Shown here: positions 16,927 through 24,683 of the stretch, in pieces
How the letters are laid out: each line of letters begins with the position of its first letter
Position numbering within the stretch: position 1 is the stretch's first letter
Source: Candidatus Gastranaerophilales bacterium
GTDB taxonomy: Bacteria; Cyanobacteriota; Vampirovibrionia; Gastranaerophilales; Gastranaerophilaceae
NCBI GenBank assembly: GCA_017461425.1
Contig: JAFTXY010000004.1
Span: 32,576 to 96,575, forward strand
DNA length: 64,000 bases
Direction of reading: 5' to 3'
Program-made: the position numbers and the translations under genes
The notes under the pieces: model-generated
Told to the model about the DNA's origin: nothing
Databases searched by the model: none
What the model saw: only the letters and a program-made list of their open reading frames with translations

Positions 16927-18249
16927 ATGAAAGAAAAAGTAATCGCAGTAATAGGTAGACCTAATGTTGGCAAATCGACATTGGTTAATAGAATAGCAGG
17001 CAAAAGACTATCAATTGTTGATGATATGCCGAATATCACACGTGATAGAATTTATGTTGAAGCTAATTGGCAAGATAAAAATTTTGTATTGATTGATACT
17101 GGTGGTATCGTTGAAGGCAACGAAGATGAATTTGTTAAAAATATCAATGCGCAAGTTGATATTGCAATTGATGAATCTGATTTAATTTTATTTATTGTAG
17201 ATGCTAAAACTGGTTTAAATCCTTATGATTATGATATTGCTAATAAATTAAGACAAGTTGAAAAAAAAGTTTTGCTTGTTGTTAATAAAGTTGATTCTAA
17301 GGCTCAAGTTGATTTAGCAAATGAATTCTGGGCATTGGGTTTTGAAAATATGCATTTATTATCAGCTCTTCATGGTGATGGTGGAGTTGGTGATTTATTA
17401 GATATTATTACCGAAGATATTCAAGCGCAAGAACAAATAGAACAAGAAGAAAATGATGGCGTTATAAAAATTGCAATTGTTGGCAAACCAAATGCAGGAA
17501 AAAGTTCTATATTGAATAATCTTTTAAAAAAACAAAGAGCAATTGTAAGCAATGTTTCTGGTACAACTAGAGATACAATTGATGAAGAAGTTATCTATGA
17601 AGATAAAGTTTTTAGATTAATCGACACAGCAGGTATTCGCAAAAAATCCAAAGTTGATTATGGTGTTGAAATGTTTGCTGTAGATAGAGCAATAAAAGCA
17701 ATCAGAAATTGCGATGTTGCTTTATTGGTTGTTGATAGTCAAGAAGGATTATCTGATCAAGATAAAAAAATCGCAAGCATATGCGAAGAAGCAGGTTGTG
17801 GTTTAATTTTAGCATTCAATAAATGGGATTTGATTAAAAATGTTCAAACTCATAAATTTGAACAAGAAATTGAAAAAGAAGCTCCATTTTTAAATTATGC
17901 TCAAAAAATATACATTTCTGCTAAAACTGGGCAAAGATTAAATAATATCTTTGAAGTTGCTCAAATGGTTCAAATGGAAAGAGAAAAAAGAATTTCAACA
18001 GGATTATTAAATAAAGTTATTAATGAGGCTTATAATTTAAATCCTCCAAGTTCAATTAAAGTTAAAACTTTAAGGGTTTATTATTCTACTCAAGCAAAAA
18101 ATAATCCTCCAACATTTGTTATTTTTATAAACAACAAAGATTTAATCCAAGATCATTACAAAAGATATTTGTCTAAAAAATTAAGAGAAAATTTTGGCTT
18201 TAAAGGGACACCAATAGTTGTTTCTTATAGGCAAAAAGGAGATAAGTAG
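16927..18249 (+). CDS. der: Ribosome-associated GTPase Der (EngA)
   Basis: This 440-residue protein has the double-GTPase layout unique to Der, needed for 50S ribosome maturation. The first G domain has GRPNVGKS (10-17), DTGG and NKVD; the second has GKPNAGKS near 186, DTAG and NKWD. A C-terminal KH-like domain follows (SSIKVKTLRVYYSTQ onward). Length is normal. The ATG directly follows a consensus -10, so translation probably starts on a leaderless message. The stop codon overlaps the plsY start by one base. Confidence 0.97.
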   Translation: MKEKVIAVIGRPNVGKSTLVNRIAGKRLSIVDDMPNITRDRIYVEANWQDKNFVLIDTGGIVEGNEDEFVKNINAQVDIAIDESDLILFIVDAKTGLNPYDYDIANKLRQVEKKVLLVVNKVDSKAQVDLANEFWALGFENMHLLSALHGDGGVGDLLDIITEDIQAQEQIEQEENDGVIKIAIVGKPNAGKSSILNNLLKKQRAIVSNVSGTTRDTIDEEVIYEDKVFRLIDTAGIRKKSKVDYGVEMFAVDRAIKAIRNCDVALLVVDSQEGLSDQDKKIASICEEAGCGLILAFNKWDLIKNVQTHKFEQEIEKEAPFLNYAQKIYISAKTGQRLNNIFEVAQMVQMEREKRISTGLLNKVINEAYNLNPPSSIKVKTLRVYYSTQAKNNPPTFVIFINNKDLIQDHYKRYLSKKLRENFGFKGTPIVVSYRQKGDK

Positions 18250-18845
18250 TGGAATTAGTATATATTTTAATAGTTGCTACAATAGCATATTTAATTGGTT
18301 CGATTTCAACTGGATATTTGATTGTAAAAATTAAAACAGGGCAAGATATAAGAGAAGTTGGTTCAGGTTCAACTGGCGCAACTAATGTTAAAAGAGTTTT
18401 AGGTAAAAAATGGTTTTTTATTGTGCTTCTGTTAGATGCAATAAAAGGCGCTTTGCCTGTAGTTTTAGTTAAAATGTTTTTGCCAGATGTATATGGAATT
18501 TATGCTGTTGTTGCTGCCGTTATGGTTATTGTTGGACATTCAAAACCAATCTTTTTACAATTTAAAGGCGGAAAATCTGTTGCATCTGGTGTAGGAACAA
18601 TTTTAGCTCTTAATCCAATAGTCGGCGCATTAATTGCTGTTGTATGGGCAATAATTACTTATGTTTCAAAATATGTTTCTTTAGGTTCAATTATTGCATT
18701 AATTTTATCGCCAATTTTAATGTTTGTATTTAAAAATCCAATAGGATACGTTGTCTATTGTTTAATTGCAGCAATCTATATAGTTTATTTACATAGAGAA
18801 AATATAAAAAGATTATTAAAAGGCGAAGAAAATAAAGTTAGATAA
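18249..18845 (+). CDS. plsY: Glycerol-3-phosphate acyltransferase PlsY
   Basis: This 198-residue inner-membrane enzyme uses acyl-phosphate to acylate glycerol-3-phosphate, the first step of phospholipid synthesis. Family motifs are visible: GSISTGYLI, then GSGSTGATNVKRVLGKKW, GHSKPIFLQFKGGKSVASG and several membrane helices. The GTG start overlaps the last base of der's stop, with AAAAAGGAG at the right distance, so it is translationally coupled in a der-plsY operon. A terminator follows. Confidence 0.96.
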   Translation: MELVYILIVATIAYLIGSISTGYLIVKIKTGQDIREVGSGSTGATNVKRVLGKKWFFIVLLLDAIKGALPVVLVKMFLPDVYGIYAVVAAVMVIVGHSKPIFLQFKGGKSVASGVGTILALNPIVGALIAVVWAIITYVSKYVSLGSIIALILSPILMFVFKNPIGYVVYCLIAAIYIVYLHRENIKRLLKGEENKVR

Positions 18846-18872
18846 AAAAAGAGGCATTTGCCTCTTTTTTTT
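18844..18872. terminator. Bidirectional intrinsic terminator
   Basis: AAAAAAAGAGGC and GCCTCTTTTTTTT surround an ATTT loop between plsY (+) and the secreted protein gene (-). Confidence 0.85.
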
Positions 18873-19332
18873 ATTTTGCGCTTAAAAATGTTTGAACATT
18901 TGTTGTCATAATTTCTTCTTTGATTTTCCAAGTATCACCTGATTTTGTAAAGATAAAATATGCAGGTAAACCAGTTTTATCATTTCTTGGAACTCTTATA
19001 GTAGAAATTTTATAGTCGTTTCCTGTTTTTTCTATTTTTCTATTGTTGTATGCGTTTTTATAACCAACAAGTTTTGCAAGCCCTGAATGTCCTTCTAATT
19101 CTTTTAAATATCTATCAAAAGGAATTAAAATAGATCTTTGACCGCCTTGTTTTTTGTTTACAATGCGGACAATTCTTGCATTATCAACATAATATTTTGG
19201 AATATTAGTTGAATATGAGTTTGCATCTTTTACATATTTATCAAAAGTTGCTAAAACATCTTCTTTATCACCCGCAAAAGCAGATAATGTTAAACATGAG
19301 ATTGATAACACTGTTAAAAATAATTTCTTCAT
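18871..19332 (-). CDS. Secreted NTF2/SnoaL-like protein
   Basis: The protein has 153 residues with a signal peptide (MKKLFLTVLSISCLTLSAFA). The mature part, beginning DKEDVLATFDKYVKDANSYS, shows helix-then-beta sequence with a closing strand 'SGDTWKIKEEIMTTNV', typical of the SnoaL/DUF4440 cone fold. No ligand or catalytic residue can be assigned. AAAAGGATGG precedes the ATG. The fold call rests on overall pattern only. Confidence 0.65.
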   Translation of the reverse strand: MKKLFLTVLSISCLTLSAFAGDKEDVLATFDKYVKDANSYSTNIPKYYVDNARIVRIVNKKQGGQRSILIPFDRYLKELEGHSGLAKLVGYKNAYNNRKIEKTGNDYKISTIRVPRNDKTGLPAYFIFTKSGDTWKIKEEIMTTNVQTFLSAK

Positions 19333-19419
19333 TGTTCCATCCTTTTTGTTTCTCGTATTAATTTTACAATAAATTCAACAAAAATGTATCAAGATGCAAT
19401 TTAACTTAAAATTTCTTAA

Positions 19420-19442
19420 ATAAAAAGACCCTTATGGGGTCT
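19420..19442 (-). terminator. Intrinsic terminator of the sigma factor gene
   Basis: On the minus strand AGACCC (from the stop codon on) pairs with GGGTCT and is followed by TTTTTATTT. The stem is only six base pairs and overlaps the TAG stop codon. Confidence 0.7.
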
Positions 19443-20349
19443 ATGTTAAATACTCTTTTAGGTATTGAGTTTCTTGTGAATTTCTTAGTTTTCTTAATCC
19501 CTCCATTTCTATTTGTCTTATTCTTTCTTTTGAAAAACCTAAAATATTCCCCAATTCTTCTAATGTTTTTATTTTTCTATTGTTTAATCCAAATCGATTT
19601 AAAATTATAAATCGTTCTCTTTCGTTTAATATATCTAGAGCGCATTTTATATCCTTTTTGAAATCTAATTTTTCAATTCTTTGATTTGGAGAATTTTCAA
19701 TATTATCTGCAATATAATCTTCTAGGGTTAAATCTTGCGCTATTGGTGTTGTGAAGCTTACTGGCTCTTTTATTATTGCTTCTTTTATTAATTTGATTTT
19801 TTTCTCTGTAGTTTTAAGATATTTTGCAAGCTCTAAATTATTAGGCTCTCTTCCTAAATCGACACTTAGTTTTATGATTGCCTTTTTAAGGTTTCTTATT
19901 TTATCGCTCATATGAACAGGAATTCTAATTGCTCTTGAGTTATTTGCAATTGCTCTTATTATTGTTTGTTTAATCCACCAAGTTGCATAAGTTGAAAATT
20001 TAAATCCTTTTTTATAATCAAATCTGCTTGCAGCTTTAATTAACCCCAATGACCCTTCTTGAACCAAATCCATAAATAGAATTCCTTGTCCTGTATATTT
20101 TTTTGCTATTGAAATTACAAGCCTTAAATTCGATTGAATCAATTTTTTCTTAGCAATGATTGATTGATTCTTATTCCCTTCTTTTATTTTTTTCCCAATT
20201 TCTAGTTCCTGATTTTTATCAAGAAGTTTTATTTTGCTCACATCTTTTAAATACATTTGCAAAACTTCATCCTTATTTGTCACGCAATTAAAGGTTTTTA
20301 TTTCTTCTTTTTCTTCTTGTAAAAAATCAAAATTGTTTTCTAACGTCAT
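19441..20349 (-). CDS. Sigma-70 family RNA polymerase sigma factor (RpoD-like, group 2 type)
   Basis: This 302-residue factor carries region 1.2 ([17 protein letters not shown]), region 2 with the core-binding [17 protein letters not shown] and the -10-reading [15 protein letters not shown], region 3, and a region 4 helix-turn-helix ([20 protein letters not shown]). It lacks the acidic region 1.1 and is shorter than a principal sigma factor. That is the form of group 2 factors used for alternative promoter sets in cyanobacteria and relatives. AAGGAGTTGAGG precedes the ATG. Which genes it controls cannot be told. It is divergent from the M16 peptidase gene. Confidence 0.92.
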   Translation of the reverse strand: MTLENNFDFLQEEKEEIKTFNCVTNKDEVLQMYLKDVSKIKLLDKNQELEIGKKIKEGNKNQSIIAKKKLIQSNLRLVISIAKKYTGQGILFMDLVQEGSLGLIKAASRFDYKKGFKFSTYATWWIKQTIIRAIANNSRAIRIPVHMSDKIRNLKKAIIKLSVDLGREPNNLELAKYLKTTEKKIKLIKEAIIKEPVSFTTPIAQDLTLEDYIADNIENSPNQRIEKLDFKKDIKCALDILNERERFIILNRFGLNNRKIKTLEELGNILGFSKERIRQIEMEGLRKLRNSQETQYLKEYLT

Positions 20350-20475
20350 ACCTCAACTCCTTTTTTAATACTGACGAAATATTTTGTTTTTTGTTCCAAA
20401 ATTAATAATTTGATTAGGATGACAACATTTTTCATAGATGATAAAATTTTATTAGTATTAATTTGGGGATTTATA

Positions 20476-23082
20476 ATGAAAAAAATAATATTAATTTTTT
20501 CTTTGATAATAATGTCTTTTTCTTGCGCTTTTGCTCTTGAAGAGGGTTTAAGTATAAATATCTTGCCAAGTGGGCAAAAAGTAATCATAAAAGAAGTAAA
20601 AGATAATGCGATAGTAAAAATTGATACTTGGATAAATACTGGCGCCATTAATGAAGATGATAAAACAACAGGAATAAGCCATTTTCTTGAGCATTTATTT
20701 TTTAAAGGTACGCAAAAATATCCAACAGGAACTATGGATAAAATCCTAGATTCAAAGGGTGCTGTAGTGAATGCGGGAACAAGCAAAGACTATACTCATT
20801 ACTATATTCAAATTCCATCAGAATATTTTGATTTAGCACTTGAATTACATGCGGATATGCTTCAAAATCCTTTAATCCCCAGAAAAGAGCTAGAAAGAGA
20901 ACGTCCTGTTGTAATAGAAGAAATTTCTAAGACAAAAGATAGTCCAACAAGTCGTATGTTTGATAATTTGTATTCTGTTATATATTCTAAATCAAATCAT
21001 CCATATAAAAGAAATGTTATAGGTAAAAAAGAAGTAATTGAAACCGTAACAAGAGAAGAAATATTGGATTATTACAATAAATTCTATACACCTGACGCAT
21101 ATACAACTGTGATAGTTGGGGATGTCGATAAGCAAGAAGCATTAAAAAAAGTTGCTGATGCCTTTAAGCATACAAAAAGAAAACAAACAAAAGTTTCTTA
21201 TCCAAAAATTAAACCTATAGATAAAATAGAGCGTATTGAAGATAGTATGGATATAAACAAAGCTCATATGATAATGGGTTTTTTGGCTCCAAAATTTAAT
21301 GAACCTAAAGATAATTATGCTCTTGATGTTCTAGCTACTATGTTTTCTGCTGGAAAAAGTTCTATTCTAAATCAAAAATTAAAAGAAGAAAAAGAGCTTG
21401 TTTTGTCGGTTTCAAGCGGAAATTATTCTCAAAAAGATTCAGGAATTTTTTATATTTATATGACCTTAAATCCAAATAAAGAAAAAAATATTGAACAAGA
21501 AGTAATAGAAGAAATAGTTAAAATTCAAAATGGAAATTTTGATGAAAATATTTTATCAAAAGCCAAAAATATGATTAAAACAGATACATATTATTCAAGA
21601 GAATCTATTTCAAATATTTCTGATGATTTAGGTTATGATTTTACTTTTTCAAATGATGAAAATTATTATGAAAATTACTTGAAAAATATAGAAAAAGTTT
21701 CAAAAGCTGATATAGCAAGGGTAGCAAAAAAATATTTGCTAATTGATAAATACGCTTTATCAATAGTAAGACCAAATAATATAAAACCAGTGAATAATGT
21801 TGAAGAAAAACAAATTCAAAAAGAAAATAAATTGATTGAACAAAAAGATAATGCAAAAAAAGTTTTATTAAAAAATGGTGCAACTTTAATAACTAAAAAG
21901 AAAAAAACAAATTCTATTATTGCAATAGATATTACTTTAAAAGGCTCTAAAGCATTAGAAAAAAAACCAACAAGCGCAATGCTTGCAGCAGCGAGTGCTA
22001 TGTCTGGAACGCAAAATTATACAAATTCGCAACTTGCGCAATATTTAGATGAAAATGGTATAAAAATGGGGGTTTCAAGTTCTTCTGATTCGTTTTCTTT
22101 TGTGGTTCAAACAACAAAAGATAATTTAGACAAAGCTTTTATAGCTTTGGATGAAGTTATGAACAAAGCAATTTTTTCTGATGTTGAAATAAATAAAATT
22201 AAAACAAGAAAAATACAAGAATTAAAAAGTGTTTCAGATAATCCATCGAGCTTTGTTTTTGATGAATTTAAAAGACTAGCATTTTTAAATTCAATTTATG
22301 GTCAAAATTCAACTTTTGTTTTAAACAACATTAATAAAGTTTCAAGAGATGATATTGTTGAATTTTATTCAAGAATAGTTAACCCTGAAAATATGTTTAT
22401 AACTGTTGTTGGTGATATTGATGAAGAAAAAATTACAAATAAAATAAACACAATTATTAAGCCAAACAAAAAAGGAGAAAAATTTACTTATGCGCAAATG
22501 AATTATACTCCTTATCATCCTGAAAAAAACATTGAAACAACATTATTGAAAGATGAAGTCAAAGCAAATTGGCTTGCTTTGGGCTATAAAACATGTGGAA
22601 TTGATAATAGAAGAGATGTTGCAGTTTTAAATGTTATAAATGCAATATTGGGCGAAGGGATGTCATCTCGCTTGTTTGTGAAACTTAGAGAAGAACAAGG
22701 CCTTGCATATACCGTTGGTTCATCTGTTATGACAAATGTTAAAGATGGGGTTTTTGTTGCATATATTGGTACAAATAAAGAAAGCGTAGAGCAAGCTAAA
22801 AATGGTATTTTGAATGAGCTTGAGATACTTAAAAAAGAGATGGTTACAACGGAAGAATTGAATAATGCTAAAGATAAAATAATGGGACAATTTTTATTAT
22901 CTATAGAAACAAACATGGATGAAGCGGATATTTTGAATTCTTATAATGTTATGGGAAGAAATTTAAATGCTCTAGAAGAATATAAAAATCTTGTTAAATC
23001 TGTTTCCCAAAATGATATTATTGAAATAGCTAATAAATATTTTTCAAAACCATATATTTATACCGTTGTAAAAGAAAAATAA
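20476..23082 (+). CDS. M16 family zinc peptidase, two-domain, secreted
   Basis: Starting at the ATG at 20476, seven bases after GGGG, gives 868 residues with a signal peptide (MKKIILIFSLIIMSFSCAFA); an earlier in-frame ATG would bury it. The N-terminal M16 domain has the inverted zinc motif HFLEH (His69, Glu72, His73) and the downstream acidic helix with VVIEEISK. The second half repeats the fold but lacks HxxEH (MLAAASAMSGTQNYTNSQLA), as in two-domain M16 enzymes where the second half closes the chamber. It likely degrades peptides in the periplasm. Confidence 0.93.
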   Translation: MKKIILIFSLIIMSFSCAFALEEGLSINILPSGQKVIIKEVKDNAIVKIDTWINTGAINEDDKTTGISHFLEHLFFKGTQKYPTGTMDKILDSKGAVVNAGTSKDYTHYYIQIPSEYFDLALELHADMLQNPLIPRKELERERPVVIEEISKTKDSPTSRMFDNLYSVIYSKSNHPYKRNVIGKKEVIETVTREEILDYYNKFYTPDAYTTVIVGDVDKQEALKKVADAFKHTKRKQTKVSYPKIKPIDKIERIEDSMDINKAHMIMGFLAPKFNEPKDNYALDVLATMFSAGKSSILNQKLKEEKELVLSVSSGNYSQKDSGIFYIYMTLNPNKEKNIEQEVIEEIVKIQNGNFDENILSKAKNMIKTDTYYSRESISNISDDLGYDFTFSNDENYYENYLKNIEKVSKADIARVAKKYLLIDKYALSIVRPNNIKPVNNVEEKQIQKENKLIEQKDNAKKVLLKNGATLITKKKKTNSIIAIDITLKGSKALEKKPTSAMLAAASAMSGTQNYTNSQLAQYLDENGIKMGVSSSSDSFSFVVQTTKDNLDKAFIALDEVMNKAIFSDVEINKIKTRKIQELKSVSDNPSSFVFDEFKRLAFLNSIYGQNSTFVLNNINKVSRDDIVEFYSRIVNPENMFITVVGDIDEEKITNKINTIIKPNKKGEKFTYAQMNYTPYHPEKNIETTLLKDEVKANWLALGYKTCGIDNRRDVAVLNVINAILGEGMSSRLFVKLREEQGLAYTVGSSVMTNVKDGVFVAYIGTNKESVEQAKNGILNELEILKKEMVTTEELNNAKDKIMGQFLLSIETNMDEADILNSYNVMGRNLNALEEYKNLVKSVSQNDIIEIANKYFSKPYIYTVVKEK

Positions 23083-23099
23083 TTTTTTATAAATAAATT

Positions 23100-23131
23100 A
23101 AATGCTACAAGGTATAACTCTTGTAGCATTT
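23100..23131. terminator. Stem-loop after the M16 gene
   Basis: AAATGCTACAAG (23100-23111) pairs with CTTGTAGCATTT around GTATAACT. The flanks are A/T-rich but without a long T run, so termination is likely but weaker than at other sites. Confidence 0.6.
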
Positions 23132-23160
23132 ATTAAACTTGAAATTATTTATTAAGAATT

Positions 23161-23306
23161 CCTGCGTTCGTTAAGCTGACGCTAAACTCACTTGGCTCTT
23201 GGATACGGTTTCGTGCTCTGCGCCTGCTCCTCGCAGCCGCTTTCGCACTGCACACACCTTTGCCCTCGCCTGCGTTCGTTAAGCTGACGCTAAACTCACT
23301 TGGCTC
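23161..23306. repeat. Perfect 38-bp direct repeat flanking a GC-rich core
   Basis: The 38 bases at 23161-23198 recur identically at 23269-23306. Each copy starts CCTGCGTTCGTTAAGCTGAC and ends CACTTGGCTC. The 70 bases between them are GC-rich, unlike the rest of the window. The right copy is part of the 111-bp dispersed element, so the left copy looks like a duplicated end module. It ends four bases before the rpsO stop codon. Confidence 0.8.
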
Positions 23307-23311
23307 GGGTT
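23201..23311 (-). repeat. Dispersed GC-rich 111-bp element, copy 1
   Basis: Read on the minus strand, the element starts AACCCGAGCC and ends ACCGTATCC. It aligns without gaps to 37626-37736 with about 100 of 111 bases identical by eye. The most conserved part is GTGCGAAAGCGGCTGCGAGG and its right flank. It lies in the rpsO transcript just past the gene and includes the last two bases of the rpsO stop codon. It encodes no evident protein. It may be a miniature mobile element or a structured RNA. Confidence 0.8.
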
Positions 23312-23579
23312 ACCCTCTGATGCCTAATTCTTTAATTAATTTACGGTATTTATCTAAGTCAGCATTTTTTAAGTATGTTAACATACCTTTTCTTCTACCA
23401 ACCATAACTAAAAGACCACGTTTTGCTTGGAAATCTTTTTTGTTAGATTTTAAGTGTTCTGTTAGTTCAGAAATTTTTTGAGATAACATAGCGATTTGAA
23501 CTTCAATATTTCCGCTATCTTTCTCTGTTTTACCAAATTTTTTGATAATTTCTTGTTTGTTTTTCAAGTTGATTGACAT
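23310..23579 (-). CDS. rpsO: 30S ribosomal protein S15
   Basis: The product is 89 residues, the normal S15 length, and binds 16S rRNA in the platform of the small subunit. Recognisable blocks are TGNIEVQIAMLSQKI-type sequence (here SGNIEVQIAMLSQKI), LTEHLKSNKKDFQAKRGLL and LVGRRKGMLTYLK-type sequence. AAAGGAAAG precedes the ATG. The gene is alone, not next to pnp, and a GC-rich repeat element abuts its stop codon. Confidence 0.97.
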   Translation of the reverse strand: MSINLKNKQEIIKKFGKTEKDSGNIEVQIAMLSQKISELTEHLKSNKKDFQAKRGLLVMVGRRKGMLTYLKNADLDKYRKLIKELGIRG

Positions 23580-23712
23580 TTTTCTTTCCTTTATTTGTTA
23601 TACTATCGCTTATAAGCTTTTTCATTATATAGAAAACATGAAAAAAAATAAAATTTTTCTTAATATCTCTTTATAAAAAAGAAATGTTTTTATTCTTGGG
23701 TTTTATAAAAAT

Positions 23713-24657
23713 ATGCAAATTACTCCAATTTACAATAAAATATATTCTTCAAAAGCTCTAAACAATATTAATTTTAAAGGTACTAATTATACAGAAAATG
23801 TTCAAGGGCAGAAATTAATCCATGAGACATCATTTTTTAGAGAATTAGATACAGATGAATTTGTGAAAGATTATCTTGTAAGAACTTTTTTATCAAAAAA
23901 TATGCCTCTTAATATTGTTGTTGGGGCTTGTTCGGCTGGGTATGAGGTGTATTCGCAAGCAATACTTTATGATGAATATAAAGATAGGGTAGATATTTTT
24001 GGTTTTGATTTAGGTCCTCAGGCTATTGAGCAAGCTAAAAGCGGAGAATTTATTATACAAGGTCCAACCTATGAAGCACAAGATACTAGTGTTTGTAATG
24101 ATAATTTTTTAGTTCGTGCCAATCAAAAAAGTGTGTGTCAGAAAAAATGTCAAGAATTATTTAAAAAATATTTTAGTTTAAAGGCCGAAAAAGGAATTAA
24201 TAATTCAAATATGCATCCATTTTGGCAATATGCGTTTAGCTTTGAGAATGATTATAAATTAAATGATGGCTATGGTGAAAATTGTTCTTTTGAAGTTGGA
24301 GATATTACTAAATTAGATGATATTTTAGAAGATAACAGTACTCATTGTTTATTTTTTAGAAATGCTTTATATCACTTAGCTTGTGATATAAATGCAAATA
24401 AAGCATTAAAAAGAAATAGTAGACAAATAATTAAAAATATTGCACAGGATGTTAATAGAAAATTAGTTACTGGCGGATTATTCGTATTTGGCGAAAATGA
24501 AGAAGCTCAAGGCATAAATAAAAACGAAGTTTATGAAGTGATGCAAGAATGCGGATTTGAACCATTAAATACGGATTATAGAATTTCAAAATTGCCAAAG
24601 AGATTTTATGAATATTCTAAGCCTGCTTATACAAATGTTTGGCGTAAAGTTGGATAG
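23713..24657 (+). CDS. CheR-like SAM-dependent methyltransferase domain protein
   Basis: The 314-residue protein begins with a leader ending in INFKGT (19-24), the short motif shared with other proteins here. The core resembles the CheR methyltransferase fold: GACSAGYEVYSQAILYDEY matches the SAM-binding 'GCSTGEEPYSIAM' block, IFGFDLGPQAIEQAKSGEF the second acidic loop, and LFFRNALYHL the 'RNVLIYF' block. CheR methylates chemoreceptor glutamates, but no chemotaxis gene is near and the key residues differ, so the substrate is unknown. No Shine-Dalgarno is visible. Its stop lies within the uvrA promoter. Confidence 0.72.
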   Translation: MQITPIYNKIYSSKALNNINFKGTNYTENVQGQKLIHETSFFRELDTDEFVKDYLVRTFLSKNMPLNIVVGACSAGYEVYSQAILYDEYKDRVDIFGFDLGPQAIEQAKSGEFIIQGPTYEAQDTSVCNDNFLVRANQKSVCQKKCQELFKKYFSLKAEKGINNSNMHPFWQYAFSFENDYKLNDGYGENCSFEVGDITKLDDILEDNSTHCLFFRNALYHLACDINANKALKRNSRQIIKNIAQDVNRKLVTGGLFVFGENEEAQGINKNEVYEVMQECGFEPLNTDYRISKLPKRFYEYSKPAYTNVWRKVG

Positions 24658-24677
24658 AAAATTCTATATGTTATAAT
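24650..24677 (+). promoter_or_regulatory. Promoter of uvrA, -10 six bases before ATG (leaderless)
   Basis: TTGGAT (24650-24655) and the consensus TATAAT (24672-24677) are 16 bases apart; the ATG at 24684 follows after six bases. The -35 overlaps the end of the CheR-like gene. Confidence 0.78.
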
Positions 24678-24683
24678 TTCATT

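Noticed and set aside
20346..20786. 146-codon minus-strand frame at the M16 gene start
   Set aside because: It lies opposite the clearly coding M16 signal peptide and HxxEH region, and has no start signal.
23161..23306. 38-bp direct repeat as a minimal CRISPR or phage att pair
   Set aside because: Only two copies with a 70-bp core that itself belongs to a dispersed repeat; no integrase or cas gene.
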